Source: JAFKFH01 sp017307375 (GTDB lineage: Bacteria > Pseudomonadota > Alphaproteobacteria > Ferrovibrionales > Ferrovibrionaceae). From it: a DNA stretch of 64,000 nucleotides. Of the stretch, positions 27,095 through 35,483 are shown in pieces (within the stretch, counting starts at the first letter, position 1; each line of letters opens with the position of its first letter). The DNA lies in NCBI GenBank assembly GCA_965229335.1, contig OZ245874.1, positions 744,001 to 808,000 on the forward strand, in the 5' to 3' direction. The notes below the pieces were generated by a model that did no database searches, was not told where the DNA came from, and saw only the letters and a list, made by a program, of their open reading frames with translations. The position numbers were made by a program, and so were the translations under genes.

Positions 27095-28036
27095 ATGAGC
27101 GAGACCGAACCGAGAAGCCGCCTCCGCCGCTGGGGCATTCCGGTATTGATCGCCCTGGCGGCGATCGTCCTGCTCTACTACCCGATCGGCATGCTGGTCG
27201 TGCACCGGATCGACGACGATACGTCCTACCAGCTGCCGGCCAACGCGGTGCCGCCCGGCGGCAGCCGCGCGGTCGCCATGGCCGCGTCGCTGATCAACCG
27301 CGAGGTCAACGAGAATCGCTGGGTCGCCAACGATCCGTTCTTCATGCCCGGCGCGATGCTCGACAACATGCCGCATTTCCAGCTCGGCATCATCGCCGCG
27401 CTGGGGCGTTTCTCGTTCGAGCTGACCGACCAGCTCGGCCGCACGCGGGGGTCCAGCCAGACCGACCCCGACCTGCAGGAAGCCTCGGGCCTCCTCCAGT
27501 ATTCGGGGACTAAGTGGGTCTTCGACTTCTCGACCTCGATGATGCCGACGGCCGCGGCCGAGCAGCAGTACCGCAAGGCTCTGGCCTCGCTGCTGACCTA
27601 TAATCGCCGGCTGGCCGACGGCAAGGCGGTGTTCGAGAAGCGCACCGACAACCTGATGGCCGTGCTCGACCGCATCTCGCTCGACCTGGGTTCGGCCTCG
27701 GCCGCGCTGGACCAGCAGGTGCGCCAGCATTCCGGCCTCTGGGATTCCGAGGCCGACGACCTGTTCTATACGGCCAAGGGCAAGGCCTACGCCTATTACC
27801 TGCTGCTGCGCGAGCTGCGCGCCGATTTCGACAGCCTGCCGCGCGAGACCGAGATCGGCCCGGCCTTCGCCCAGATGCTGCAGAGCCTGCAGGAAGCCGC
27901 CTCGCTGCATCCGCTGGTCGTGATCAACGCCAAGCCCGACGCGCTGATCCTGCCCAGCCATCTGACCGGCCTCGGCTTCTTCATCCTGCGCGCGCGCACC
28001 CAGATGCGCGAGATCAACGGGATCCTGCAGCGGTGA
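27095..28036 (+). CDS. DUF2333 family membrane-anchored protein
   Basis: This 313-residue protein has one N-terminal membrane helix (WGIPVLIALAAIVLLYYPIGML) after a short basic cytoplasmic segment. A helical periplasmic domain follows. Conserved-looking stretches are INREVNENRWVANDPFF and KGKAYAYYLLLRELRADF. The pattern matches DUF2333, which occurs in many alphaproteobacteria next to trpS and a Usp gene. Its function is unknown. GGGAG lies before the ATG at 27095; the frame from 27068 was not used because it lacks a site. A Usp-like gene follows after 47 bases. Confidence 0.87.
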   Translation: MSETEPRSRLRRWGIPVLIALAAIVLLYYPIGMLVVHRIDDDTSYQLPANAVPPGGSRAVAMAASLINREVNENRWVANDPFFMPGAMLDNMPHFQLGIIAALGRFSFELTDQLGRTRGSSQTDPDLQEASGLLQYSGTKWVFDFSTSMMPTAAAEQQYRKALASLLTYNRRLADGKAVFEKRTDNLMAVLDRISLDLGSASAALDQQVRQHSGLWDSEADDLFYTAKGKAYAYYLLLRELRADFDSLPRETEIGPAFAQMLQSLQEAASLHPLVVINAKPDALILPSHLTGLGFFILRARTQMREINGILQR

Positions 28037-28083
28037 GCGTGGCACTTGCTGGCGGCCGCGCGGTTTGGCAGGCTGGTTGAACG

Positions 28084-28563
28084 ATGAGCGACAAGCGCCG
28101 TCATAAATGGCTGGTGGTGGTCGACGACACGACCGAGGTGCGGCTCGCCCTGCGCTTTGCCGCGCGACGCGCCCGTAACGTCGGCGGCCGGGTGACCCTG
28201 CTGCGCGTGATCCAGCCGAATGAGGAAGTGCAGGAACACTGGCTGTCGGTCGCCGAGCAGCTGCGCGAGGAAGCGCGCGAGGCGGCCGAGCATCTCTTGT
28301 CGGACATCGCCCAGCAGGTGCAGCAGGAAACCGGGCTGGTGCCGGAACTGATCATCCGCGAGGGCAATTCGAAGGAGGAATTGCTCAAGCTGATCGAGTC
28401 CGATCCGGCGATCCGCATCCTGGTGCTCGCCGCCGCGCCGGGGCCGGCCGGGCCGGGGCCGCTGGTGACGGCGCTGGCCGGCCAGATGGCCGGCAACATG
28501 CGCGTGCCGGTGACGGTCGTGCCGGGTTCGCTGACCAGCGAAGAAATCGACGAACTGACCTGA
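28084..28563 (+). CDS. universal stress protein (UspA family)
   Basis: This 159-residue single Usp domain has the N-terminal strand WLVVVDDTTEVRLALRFAAR with the conserved aspartate. The central helices are charged (EQLREEAREAAEHLL). The C-terminal region should carry the ATP-binding GxxG pattern, but here it reads as Pro/Gly-rich GPAGPGPLVTAL, so nucleotide binding is uncertain. Usp proteins are stress-induced and cytoplasmic. It is convergent with the cyclase gene, with only 10 bases between the stops. Confidence 0.88.
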   Translation: MSDKRRHKWLVVVDDTTEVRLALRFAARRARNVGGRVTLLRVIQPNEEVQEHWLSVAEQLREEAREAAEHLLSDIAQQVQQETGLVPELIIREGNSKEELLKLIESDPAIRILVLAAAPGPAGPGPLVTALAGQMAGNMRVPVTVVPGSLTSEEIDELT

Positions 28564-28573
28564 CGGCGCCGGA

Positions 28574-29827
28574 TCAGCCCGCCAGGTCCTCCTCGGGCAC
28601 CCCGTAGAGCTCGTAGGGATCGCGGATGCCGCGCAGCACATGGGTGCCGAGCGCATCGAGCCGGTGACGCTTCGCTTCCGCCGCCACGCCCGAGGTCACC
28701 AGGATCTGCCGGTTCAGCACCTTGGTCTGCGCCTCCAGCCGCGACACCACGTTGACCGCCCGGCCGATGACGGTGAAATCGAGCCGGTCGGCCGACCCGA
28801 TATTCCCGTAGATCACCTGGCCGAGATGCAGCGCGATGCCGGTGCGCAGCGGCGCGCCGCCGCCCAGCGCGCGCCCTTGGTTCAGCACGTGCAAGGCCGC
28901 CAGTGCGCCCTTGGCGGCGTCGAGGGCGCGGTCGCAGGCGATCTGGCGCGCCTCCGGCCCGTCGCCGACGCGGAAGATCGCCAGCATGCCGTCGCCGATG
29001 AACTTCATGATCTCGCCGCCCGCCTCGTGCACCGGCCGGGCCAGGCATTCGAAATAGTCGTCGAGGGTGGTGATCAGGTCGCGCGGCCGCATCCGTTCCG
29101 ACATGGCGGTGAAGCCGCGCAGGTCGGAATACCAGATCGCGGCATCGACCGTCTCGCCCTGGCCGCGCATGATGGTGCCGGACAGGATGCGCTCGCCGGC
29201 ATCATGGCCGAGATAGGTGGTCAGCAGGTCCTGCGCCATCAGATGGGCGGCGCAGATCTCGAAGCGCAGCGCGATCAGCGGCATCAATTGCTCGAGTTCG
29301 GCGATTTCCGCGTCGGTGAAGCCGGTCGGTCGGTCGGTCGTCCACGACATGAACGACAGCCAGCCATGGGTGAAGCGCAGCGGCAGGATCAGATAGTCGG
29401 TGGCGCCCAGCGCCATGACGTCGGCCAGGACGGGGAAGTCGAGCGGCGCGCCCGCCACCAGCCGGCGGCGCAGCCCGCGCGATCCCTCGTGGATCAGGGC
29501 GACCGGGCTGTCGCGGTAGAGGGCGAGGTTGCGGGTGTTGTGATCGCGTTCGGTCTCGACCACGTCGGTCCCGCGCGTCCAGCTCACGCCGCGCGCGAAC
29601 AGCTGCGGATGCAGCGCCGGCAGCCCGCCTGAAACCCGCAGCAGCGGCAGGCCGGCCTCGACCAGCCTTTCGCACAGCGCCTGGAACAGCTCGCGGTGAT
29701 TGAGCGTTCGCCCGCGGTGGTCGATCAGCCATTCCCGGACCGTGAGGCTGCGGCCATCGCCATCCGACGGGTCGGCCGGCGACTCGGCTGGTCGATCCAA
29801 GATTGTCGAATCCTGCGTATTTGTCAC
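28574..29827 (-). CDS. class III adenylate/guanylate cyclase with GAF-like N-terminus
   Basis: This protein of about 417 residues should make cAMP or cGMP. The cyclase domain lies in the C-terminal 190 residues. Metal-binding aspartates are in WYSDLRGFTAMSERMRP and KFIGDGMLAIF. The transition-state Asn-Arg pair is in IGRAVNVVSRLEAQTK. The N-terminal 200 residues resemble the sensory half of alphaproteobacterial cyclases (YLILPLRFTHGWLSFMSWTT). The start is uncertain. The ATG at 29980 would run through the nfu start and an AT-rich promoter-like stretch, so I use the GTG at 29827; the TTG at 29800 is an alternative. No membrane span is seen. Confidence 0.85.
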   Translation of the reverse strand: MTNTQDSTILDRPAESPADPSDGDGRSLTVREWLIDHRGRTLNHRELFQALCERLVEAGLPLLRVSGGLPALHPQLFARGVSWTRGTDVVETERDHNTRNLALYRDSPVALIHEGSRGLRRRLVAGAPLDFPVLADVMALGATDYLILPLRFTHGWLSFMSWTTDRPTGFTDAEIAELEQLMPLIALRFEICAAHLMAQDLLTTYLGHDAGERILSGTIMRGQGETVDAAIWYSDLRGFTAMSERMRPRDLITTLDDYFECLARPVHEAGGEIMKFIGDGMLAIFRVGDGPEARQIACDRALDAAKGALAALHVLNQGRALGGGAPLRTGIALHLGQVIYGNIGSADRLDFTVIGRAVNVVSRLEAQTKVLNRQILVTSGVAAEAKRHRLDALGTHVLRGIRDPYELYGVPEEDLAG

Positions 29828-29972
29828 AACTTTATACCTAAATATTGCACAGCACGGCAGGGGTCGGACATGATATGTCGTATTGGCACGGGGCGGGAAG
29901 GTTCCGCTTGATCGTCCCGCCAATTCTAACCATGTTTTGCCCGTCGACCGCGAGGCCGAAGGAGACGTCCCG

Positions 29973-30518
29973 ATGTTCATTCAAACCGAGCAGACACCGA
30001 ATCCCGCGACCCTGAAGTTTATTCCGGGCCGTGAAGTGATGACGTCCGGGACCGCCGATTTCCGCGACTCCGCCGAGGCCGAAACCTCGCCGCTGGCGCG
30101 CCGGCTGTTTGCCGTCGACGGCGTCGAGGGCGTGATGCTCGGCGGCGACTTCGTCTCGATCACCAAGTCGCCGTCGACCGAATGGCATCACCTCAAGCCC
30201 GCGCTGCTCGGCGCGATCATGGAGCATTTCACGTCGGGCGAGCCGGTCGTGTCCGGGGTCGAGGACGAGGTTCTCGCCGATCCCGCCGACGGTGAGCTGG
30301 TCGCGACGATCCGCGAGTTGCTCGACACCCGCGTTCGTCCCGCCGTCGCCCAGGATGGCGGCGACATCACCTTCCACGGTTTCCAGAACGGCATCGTCTA
30401 TCTCCGCATGAAGGGCGCCTGTGCCGGCTGCCCGTCCTCGGTCGCCACGCTCAAGCACGGCATCGAGAACATGCTGCGTCATTTCGTTCCAGAGGTTTCC
30501 GAGGTCCGCGCGGTCTAG
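29973..30518 (+). CDS. nfuA: NifU-like Fe-S cluster scaffold/carrier protein (Nfu)
   Basis: This 181-residue protein delivers Fe-S clusters to client enzymes. The N-terminal Nfu domain reads MFIQTEQTPNPATLKFIPG. The C-terminal NifU domain holds the cluster-binding CAGC pair (Cys150 and Cys153), followed by a helix (SSVATLKHGIENMLRHF). The ATG at 29973 follows GAAGGAGA and matches the family start; the frame to 29883 was rejected. It is divergent from the cyclase. I use the symbol nfuA for the family; the alphaproteobacterial gene is often just called nifU-like. Confidence 0.93.
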   Translation: MFIQTEQTPNPATLKFIPGREVMTSGTADFRDSAEAETSPLARRLFAVDGVEGVMLGGDFVSITKSPSTEWHHLKPALLGAIMEHFTSGEPVVSGVEDEVLADPADGELVATIRELLDTRVRPAVAQDGGDITFHGFQNGIVYLRMKGACAGCPSSVATLKHGIENMLRHFVPEVSEVRAV

Positions 30519-30541
30519 CGCCGACCTCATATTACGATCCT

Positions 30542-30584
30542 CACCCGGCCGCGCGATGGCCGGCCGGGTGTGGCGATCGTTTTT
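30542..30584 (+). terminator. possible terminator after nfuA
   Basis: A 9-bp stem (CACCCGGCC at 30542-30550 with GGCCGGGTG at 30562-30570) is followed 9 bases later by TTTTT at 30580-30584. The distance to the T-run is longer than in a classical terminator. Confidence 0.45.
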
Positions 30585-30642
30585 GCGCGGGCCCCGACGT
30601 GCCTTGCGTCCAAGCTGTGTCAATTGCAGAGAGAGTAGGTGA

Positions 30643-31824
30643 ATGGCCGAAGAGCGATCGGCGCGGCATCACTTTGCCGTGGTGTCGAAAATCAAGGATG
30701 CGATCATTGCCAATCGGGCACGGGCCGTCATGGCCGGTGGGGCATTGATGTGCAGCCTGGCAATCCTGCCGCTGGCCGCCGGGGTTCGCCCGCAGGCGGG
30801 CGCCAGCCAAGGGCCCGAGGCCTCCGCCCTCAATGGACCGCGGATTGCCGCGCCGGCCCTGACGATCCCCGATGGTATCCTGCTTCTTGCCGGCGATGCC
30901 GGTCGCGACATGTCGGCCGCCGCCCGCGCGTTCTATGCCGAGGTCGCCTCGCTCGCCACGCTGCCGCCGCGCCGTCCGGACGACGGGCTGGTCCTGCCCC
31001 GCCTCGGCGGTCTGATCACCCCGGCCAACGCGGCCCCGGCGATGCCGCCCCCGGCGATCGATCTCGATTCCCGCCTTGCGCTCGGTCTCCAGCCGATCGA
31101 TCTCGACGAAGTGCGCGACGGCCAGGCCGACGTGCCGCGCCAGTTCCTCGATAGCCTGCCGACCGATCTGCAGTCGCTGCCCCCGTCCGACGAACGCAAG
31201 GCGGCGTTCGTCAAGGCGCTGCTGCCCCTGCTGCTGAAGGCCAACGAGCAGATCCGCGAGGATCGCGCCCGTCTGCTCGCGCTCGCCGCCGATCTCGGCG
31301 CCGGCAGCATGGACCTCGTCGATGCCGACCGCGCCTGGCTCGAGGAACTGGCCGATCGCTACGGCACCTCGCCGACCAATATCGGCGAGCTGAAGCGCCG
31401 TGTCGACGTGGTGCCGCCTTCGCTAGCCATTGCCCAGGCGGCCGAGGAAACCGGCTGGGGCCAGGCCCGCGCCGCCCATACCCGCAACGCCCTGTTCGGC
31501 GAGATGACCGTGGCCGCCAACGGCCGCGTTCAGGTCCGTGCCTTCGACGGCCTCGAACAGGCGGTGCAGGCCTATGTCGCCAACCTGAACAGCCACAAGG
31601 CCTACGCCTCGCTGCGCGGCGTGCGCGCCGATCTGCGCCGTCAGGCGCGCGAACCGTCCGGCTATGCGATGGCCGCCGGCCTCCATCGCTATTCCGAACG
31701 TGGGCAGGATTATGTTCGTACCATCCGCGGGCTGATCAAATCGAACGGCCTCGACGATTTCGATCAGGCCCGTCTCAATGCGAACGGCCTGGCCGACAAC
31801 GGTGCGCTGGCAGTCTGGCGATAG
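30643..31824 (+). CDS. Bax-like exported glucosaminidase
   Basis: This 393-residue protein has an N-terminal membrane anchor or signal (VMAGGALMCSLAILPLAAGV) after a basic cytoplasmic stretch, so the rest should be periplasmic. The glucosaminidase domain fills the last 200 residues. It is marked by PPSLAIAQAAEETGWG, with the catalytic glutamate near 268, then NALFGEM, YVANLNSHKAYASLR and GLHRYSERGQDYV. Such enzymes cut the glycan strand of peptidoglycan. A proline-rich linker lies between the anchor and the domain. GAGAGTAGG precedes the ATG. It leads the envelope-enzyme group and is convergent with the deacetylase-like gene. Confidence 0.9.
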   Translation: MAEERSARHHFAVVSKIKDAIIANRARAVMAGGALMCSLAILPLAAGVRPQAGASQGPEASALNGPRIAAPALTIPDGILLLAGDAGRDMSAAARAFYAEVASLATLPPRRPDDGLVLPRLGGLITPANAAPAMPPPAIDLDSRLALGLQPIDLDEVRDGQADVPRQFLDSLPTDLQSLPPSDERKAAFVKALLPLLLKANEQIREDRARLLALAADLGAGSMDLVDADRAWLEELADRYGTSPTNIGELKRRVDVVPPSLAIAQAAEETGWGQARAAHTRNALFGEMTVAANGRVQVRAFDGLEQAVQAYVANLNSHKAYASLRGVRADLRRQAREPSGYAMAAGLHRYSERGQDYVRTIRGLIKSNGLDDFDQARLNANGLADNGALAVWR

Positions 31825-31845
31825 GTCGAAAATCCGCGATAGGAA

Positions 31846-32901
31846 TTATTGCAGAGTCTGTGCGGCGGCCGGCGTCGGAACCAGGATTGGCAGACCGAGC
31901 CAGCGCCAGCGGCCGTCCGGGCCCGGTGCGGTGCAGTTGATGCGACCGCGGCCGGGCGGGAACGGCTGGGCCAGGCGGATTTCGACGCGATCACGACCGA
32001 TCCATTCCAGCGTCGCCGGGCTGGACAGGTGCGAGGCGAAGCAGGCCAGGCGGTCGGGTTGTTCCAGCGGATCGAGCAGGGTGAAGCCGATCTCGGGCGG
32101 GTTTGCCGTCACCATCGGGTCCAGCGGCACCAGATCGCCGACGGCAAGCGGCAGGGCGTCGATCGTCAGGCGAAAGCGACTCGGGCTGCCGGTTGCTTCG
32201 TTCATCGGAAAGCGCGGCAGGGTGTAGCGGTCGGCCCGGCCGTCGGCCACGCCCGATTGCTGGCCGAAGGCGGCGTCGAAACCGGCCGCCTCGACCTGCG
32301 CGCGGGCCGCCGCGCTCCAGATGCCGTAGGGATAGGCGAACAGCCGGGGGCGCGTGCCCAGCTCGGTTTCGATGCGGTCGGACGCGGTAGCGATCTCGGC
32401 GGCGATCCGCTCGCGCCCCTGCAGCGGCAGATAGGGATAGGTATGGGTGACGTTGCCGACGGCCAGGCCTTCACCCTTCATCCGCCGCAGGTCGGTCCAG
32501 GTCAGCCCGGTTCCCGAATCGATCGTCGCAGTCGCCACGAACAGCGTGACCGGCAGCCCGGCGGCCTTCAGCTTCGGCCAGGCCTGCGCCGCGAAGCTGA
32601 CATGGCCGTCGTCGACCGTGATGGCCACGGTGCGGTCCGGCAATTCCTCGCCCGCCTTCAGCCGGCGCACGATCTCGTCGAGCGCCAGGACCTGATAGCC
32701 TTCGGTCTTCAGGACGCGCAACTGCGCGTCGAACTGCTCGATGCGGATGGCTGCGGTCGGGTTGGGATCGTTGCCGAAACGGCCGTAGGTCAGGATGACC
32801 GCATGGTCGGCCGCCAGCGCTACCCGCGCACCTCCCGGGACGGAGACGAGCAGGACCAGGAAGAAGATGACGGCGGTCCCGTGTCTGATCCAGTCCTGCA
32901 T
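31846..32901 (-). CDS. polysaccharide deacetylase-family protein with atypical metal motif
   Basis: This 351-residue protein begins with a signal peptide (TAVIFFLVLLVSVPGGARVALA) and so acts outside the cytoplasm. The NodB-fold core has the catalytic-base motif ITVDDGH (94-100) and a FAYPYGIWS segment. The usual metal-binding motif (His, then His three to four residues later) appears as GNVTHTYPYL with only one histidine. Zinc binding may therefore be altered. The last 110 residues form an extra domain with LEWIGRDRVEIRLAQPFPPG. The ATG at 32901 opens the signal peptide; longer readings are antisense artefacts. Its substrate is not known. Confidence 0.85.
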   Translation of the reverse strand: MQDWIRHGTAVIFFLVLLVSVPGGARVALAADHAVILTYGRFGNDPNPTAAIRIEQFDAQLRVLKTEGYQVLALDEIVRRLKAGEELPDRTVAITVDDGHVSFAAQAWPKLKAAGLPVTLFVATATIDSGTGLTWTDLRRMKGEGLAVGNVTHTYPYLPLQGRERIAAEIATASDRIETELGTRPRLFAYPYGIWSAAARAQVEAAGFDAAFGQQSGVADGRADRYTLPRFPMNEATGSPSRFRLTIDALPLAVGDLVPLDPMVTANPPEIGFTLLDPLEQPDRLACFASHLSSPATLEWIGRDRVEIRLAQPFPPGRGRINCTAPGPDGRWRWLGLPILVPTPAAAQTLQ

Positions 32902-33026
32902 CGACGATTGCACCGGGGTGAGGCTTCGGCCATGTTGGGGCGCCGGTCGCGCCTTATCAACGGATAACGCCGGGGTGCGGCCGACATCGTCCGACCATGT
33001 GGCCGATTGGCCGCAGGTCGCCGCCG

Positions 33027-33578
33027 TCACATCATCCGCGTGCCGGCCGCGCTGTCTGACAGCAGCGGATAGCGGCGCGCCTCGAACAGTTGATAATGCC
33101 ACCATTCGTTGCGATAGAAATCGAAGCCGGCCGCCGTCATCAGTCCCAGCAGCAGCAGCCGGTTGGCCTGCGCCTTCGGCGACACGGCGGTCGAGCCGTG
33201 GTGCGACAGCGGCGTGAAGGCATCGAACGGCGTGCCCATGTCGAGGTCGCGGCCATCCTCGCCGATCAGTGTCAGGTCGATGGCGGCGCCGCGCGAATGG
33301 GGCGATCCGCGTCGCGGGTCGGCCAGGAATTCCGGGTCGGGGGTATGGTGCCACAGCTTCCACTGCGCCTCCGCCGGGCGATAGGCGTCGAACACACGGA
33401 AACGCAGCGACAGCGCGGCGGCGAGGTCGATGGCGCGTGCGAACTTGTCCGCCGCCTCCGGATTCAGGAACGCCACTGCCCGGCCATAGACCGGGGCGCC
33501 GGTGAAATTGGCGGTGGTCGCGTAGGCGATTTCGAGTTCGACGGGAAAAGCGGGCGGGGCGATTTCAACCAGCAGCAT
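33027..33578 (-). CDS. ddpX: D-alanyl-D-alanine dipeptidase (VanX/DdpX-like)
   Basis: This 183-residue zinc peptidase should cut D-Ala-D-Ala, recycling peptidoglycan fragments. The family motif SPHSRGAAID (92-101) supplies the first His and Asp ligands. The catalytic glutamate and last histidine are in NEWWHYQ (Glu158, His161). A substrate-binding arginine is in DAYRPAE. No signal peptide is visible, so it is probably cytoplasmic. The ATG at 33578 starts the conserved region; a GTG at 33617 would add 13 residues. In the absence of vanHA genes this is a housekeeping paralogue, not a vancomycin-resistance determinant. Confidence 0.88.
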   Translation of the reverse strand: MLLVEIAPPAFPVELEIAYATTANFTGAPVYGRAVAFLNPEAADKFARAIDLAAALSLRFRVFDAYRPAEAQWKLWHHTPDPEFLADPRRGSPHSRGAAIDLTLIGEDGRDLDMGTPFDAFTPLSHHGSTAVSPKAQANRLLLLGLMTAAGFDFYRNEWWHYQLFEARRYPLLSDSAAGTRMM

Positions 33579-33637
33579 GACAGGACTCGCGACGACGACG
33601 GCGCGCGACCTTATCACGATTGCTCAGGGCTTGAGCA

Positions 33638-34297
33638 ATGCGCCTGATCGCGGTCGATACGGCGCTGGCCGGCTGTTCCGTCGCGGTGACGGACGGAGAC
33701 GCCGTGCTGGCCCATGAAGCGCGCCATCTCGGCCGCGGCCATGCCGAGCATCTCGGCCCGATGCTCGATGCGGCGCTGGCCGGGGCGGGGGTCGAGCCGG
33801 GCTGGTGCGAGGCGCTCGCGGTGTCGGTCGGCCCCGGCAGTTTCACCGGGCTGCGGGTGGGCTTGAGCCTCGTGCGCGGGCTGGCGTTCGCGATCGGCCG
33901 GCCGGTCATTGCGGTGACCAGCCTGGCCGCGCTTGCCGCCAATGTGGCGGCACCCGTCCGCCCGGTGCTGGCGGTGATCGATGCCCGGCGCGACGAAGCC
34001 TATGCGCAGCTTTTCGCGGAAACCGGCGCGCCGCTGACGGCCGCCGCCCTGCTGCCGCTCGCGTCCGTCGCCGCGCTGATTCCGCCTGGCGGCGCGCTTG
34101 GCGTCGGCAGCGGCGTGCCGCTGATCGCCGGGCTTGCGCCGGCCCTGCCGCCCGATGATCCCGCCGCCACCGACAGCGATGCGCTGGCGGTGGCGCGCCT
34201 GGCCGCGAAGGCCGGCCTGCCATCGGCCGATGCACCCCCACCCGGGCCGCTCTACCTGCGCGCGCCGCATATCACCGTGGCGCCACCCCGCCCATGA
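33638..34297 (+). CDS. tsaB: tRNA N6-threonylcarbamoyladenosine biosynthesis protein TsaB
   Basis: TsaB is the non-catalytic partner of TsaD in making the t6A modification on ANN-decoding tRNAs. The 219-residue protein has the ASKHA-fold N-terminus (LIAVDTALAGCSVAV), the conserved GRGHAEHLGPML segment, and the SVGPGSFTGLRVGLSLVRGL motif. AGGGCTTGAG precedes the ATG. Its stop overlaps the rimI start by 4 bases (ATGA), the usual pairing of these two genes. The C-terminal third is proline- and alanine-rich and less conserved. Confidence 0.94.
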   Translation: MRLIAVDTALAGCSVAVTDGDAVLAHEARHLGRGHAEHLGPMLDAALAGAGVEPGWCEALAVSVGPGSFTGLRVGLSLVRGLAFAIGRPVIAVTSLAALAANVAAPVRPVLAVIDARRDEAYAQLFAETGAPLTAAALLPLASVAALIPPGGALGVGSGVPLIAGLAPALPPDDPAATDSDALAVARLAAKAGLPSADAPPPGPLYLRAPHITVAPPRP

Positions 34298-34785
34298 GGG
34301 TCGTTACCGCCGGTCCGGCCCATGTCGCGGTGCTGGAAGGCTTGCATGGCCAATGTTTCGACGAAGGCTGGACGGCCGAGGATTTCGGTCGGTTGCTGGC
34401 AACCCCCGGCAGCTTCGCGCTGATCGGCGCGGCCGGCGGGGAGCCCGCGGGGCTGGCCTTGTGCCGGGTCGCCGCCGATGAATGCGAGTTGCTTACGATC
34501 GGGATAATACCTTTCTACCGTCGACGAAGACTTGGCGGCCAGTTGCTGGCCGCAACCTTGGCGGAGGCGCGCACCCGTGGCGCGGCACGTTATTTTCTCG
34601 ACGTGGCCGAAGACAACACCGCTGCCTTTCACCTTTATTACTCGGCGGGTTTTACCCAGGTCGGGCGGCGCCCGAACTATTACCGCCGCGGCGGGGCAGG
34701 CATCGCCGCGCTGGTGATGGCCGTTGACTTGGCTGGCGCCGAGCAAAGCGACCGCAGCGGTCGAGGTGAGCCGCAGAGCCGATAA
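34294..34785 (+). CDS. rimI: ribosomal-protein alanine N-acetyltransferase RimI-like
   Basis: This 163-residue GNAT enzyme should acetylate the N-terminus of ribosomal protein S18 or similar targets. The acetyl-CoA loop reads YRRRRLGGQLLAATL. The C-terminal core has FLDVAEDNTAAFHLYYSAGF with the family's conserved Tyr. It overlaps tsaB by 4 bases. The last 14 residues are rich in Arg, Ser and Gly and may not be folded. Confidence 0.9.
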   Translation: MRVVTAGPAHVAVLEGLHGQCFDEGWTAEDFGRLLATPGSFALIGAAGGEPAGLALCRVAADECELLTIGIIPFYRRRRLGGQLLAATLAEARTRGAARYFLDVAEDNTAAFHLYYSAGFTQVGRRPNYYRRGGAGIAALVMAVDLAGAEQSDRSGRGEPQSR

Positions 34786-34815
34786 ATATCCGCAAATTGT
34801 CTCGGTCGGGCGGCG

Positions 34816-34862
34816 GTTATGACTTGTGGCTGGCGATGACCAGTCCTAACATAACCACAAGT
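34816..34862 (+). promoter_or_regulatory. mucR promoter with interleaved inverted repeats
   Basis: TTGTGG (34824-34829) and TAACAT (34847-34852) with a 17-base spacer form a good sigma-70 promoter. Two inverted pairs overlap it: GGTTATG (34816-34822) with CATAACC (34850-34856), and ACTTGTGG (34822-34829) with CCACAAGT (34855-34862). MucR-type proteins are known to repress their own genes, so this is a plausible autoregulatory site. Confidence 0.5.
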
Positions 34863-34915
34863 ATTGGCGATGAGCGCCCTGGGCAACCACCCTTCACACG
34901 AGGTTCGCCGCACAG

Positions 34916-35335
34916 ATGACCGAGCCTAGCCAAAAGGCGGAGCTGTTGGCTCTGACCACGCAGATCGTGACGGCCCATCTCGGCCGGACCAAGGTCGAAG
35001 CCGGCGAACTGCCCGGGCTGATCCGGCAGATCTACGACTCGCTCGCCGGCACCGGCGGTGCGGTCGAGGCGCCGCCGCCCAACCGGCCTGATCCGGCGGT
35101 TCCGGTCAAGCGCTCGGTCACGCCCGAATACATCGTCTGTCTCGAGGACGGCAAGAAACTGAAGATGCTGAAGCGGCATCTGATGACCGCTTACGGCATG
35201 ACCCCCGACCAGTACCGCGAACGCTGGGGCTTGCCGGCCGACTATCCGATGGTGGCGCCGAACTATGCCAATCAGCGGCGGGAACTTGCCAAGCAGATCG
35301 GGCTGGGAACGGGCCGCCGCAAGTCGCGGCGCTGA
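34916..35335 (+). CDS. mucR: MucR/Ros-family transcriptional regulator
   Basis: This 139-residue protein belongs to the alphaproteobacterial Ros/MucR group, which controls exopolysaccharide, motility and cell-cycle genes. The zinc-finger region reads CLEDGKKLKMLKRHLMTAYG. It keeps the first cysteine and the RHL histidine. The second cysteine position is Asp, and the final histidine position is Tyr. The C-terminal basic tail (GTGRRKSRR) and YPMVAPNYANQRR are family-typical. The N-terminal 50 residues form the oligomerisation helix. CGAGG lies upstream of the ATG. Confidence 0.93.
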   Translation: MTEPSQKAELLALTTQIVTAHLGRTKVEAGELPGLIRQIYDSLAGTGGAVEAPPPNRPDPAVPVKRSVTPEYIVCLEDGKKLKMLKRHLMTAYGMTPDQYRERWGLPADYPMVAPNYANQRRELAKQIGLGTGRRKSRR

Positions 35336-35483
35336 TCGCCGGCCGCGGCGGCTCGATAAGAGTGAGACTGAATCGCTCGGTCTGAATCGGTTCGGTATTG
35401 ATTGACGGTGCAAGAGGCGGTTGTCAGCCGCCCGGCATGCCCGTAAGTTCTGCCCGAATCTTTGATGGCCAACGGATGGGTAG

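Noticed and set aside
29828..29980. N-terminal extension of the cyclase gene to the ATG at 29980
   Set aside because: Would overlap the nfuA start and translate an AT-rich promoter-like region with no conserved residues.
33027..33578. Vancomycin-resistance cluster around the dipeptidase
   Set aside because: No vanH or vanA-type ligase gene is adjacent; VanX-like dipeptidases are common in peptidoglycan recycling.
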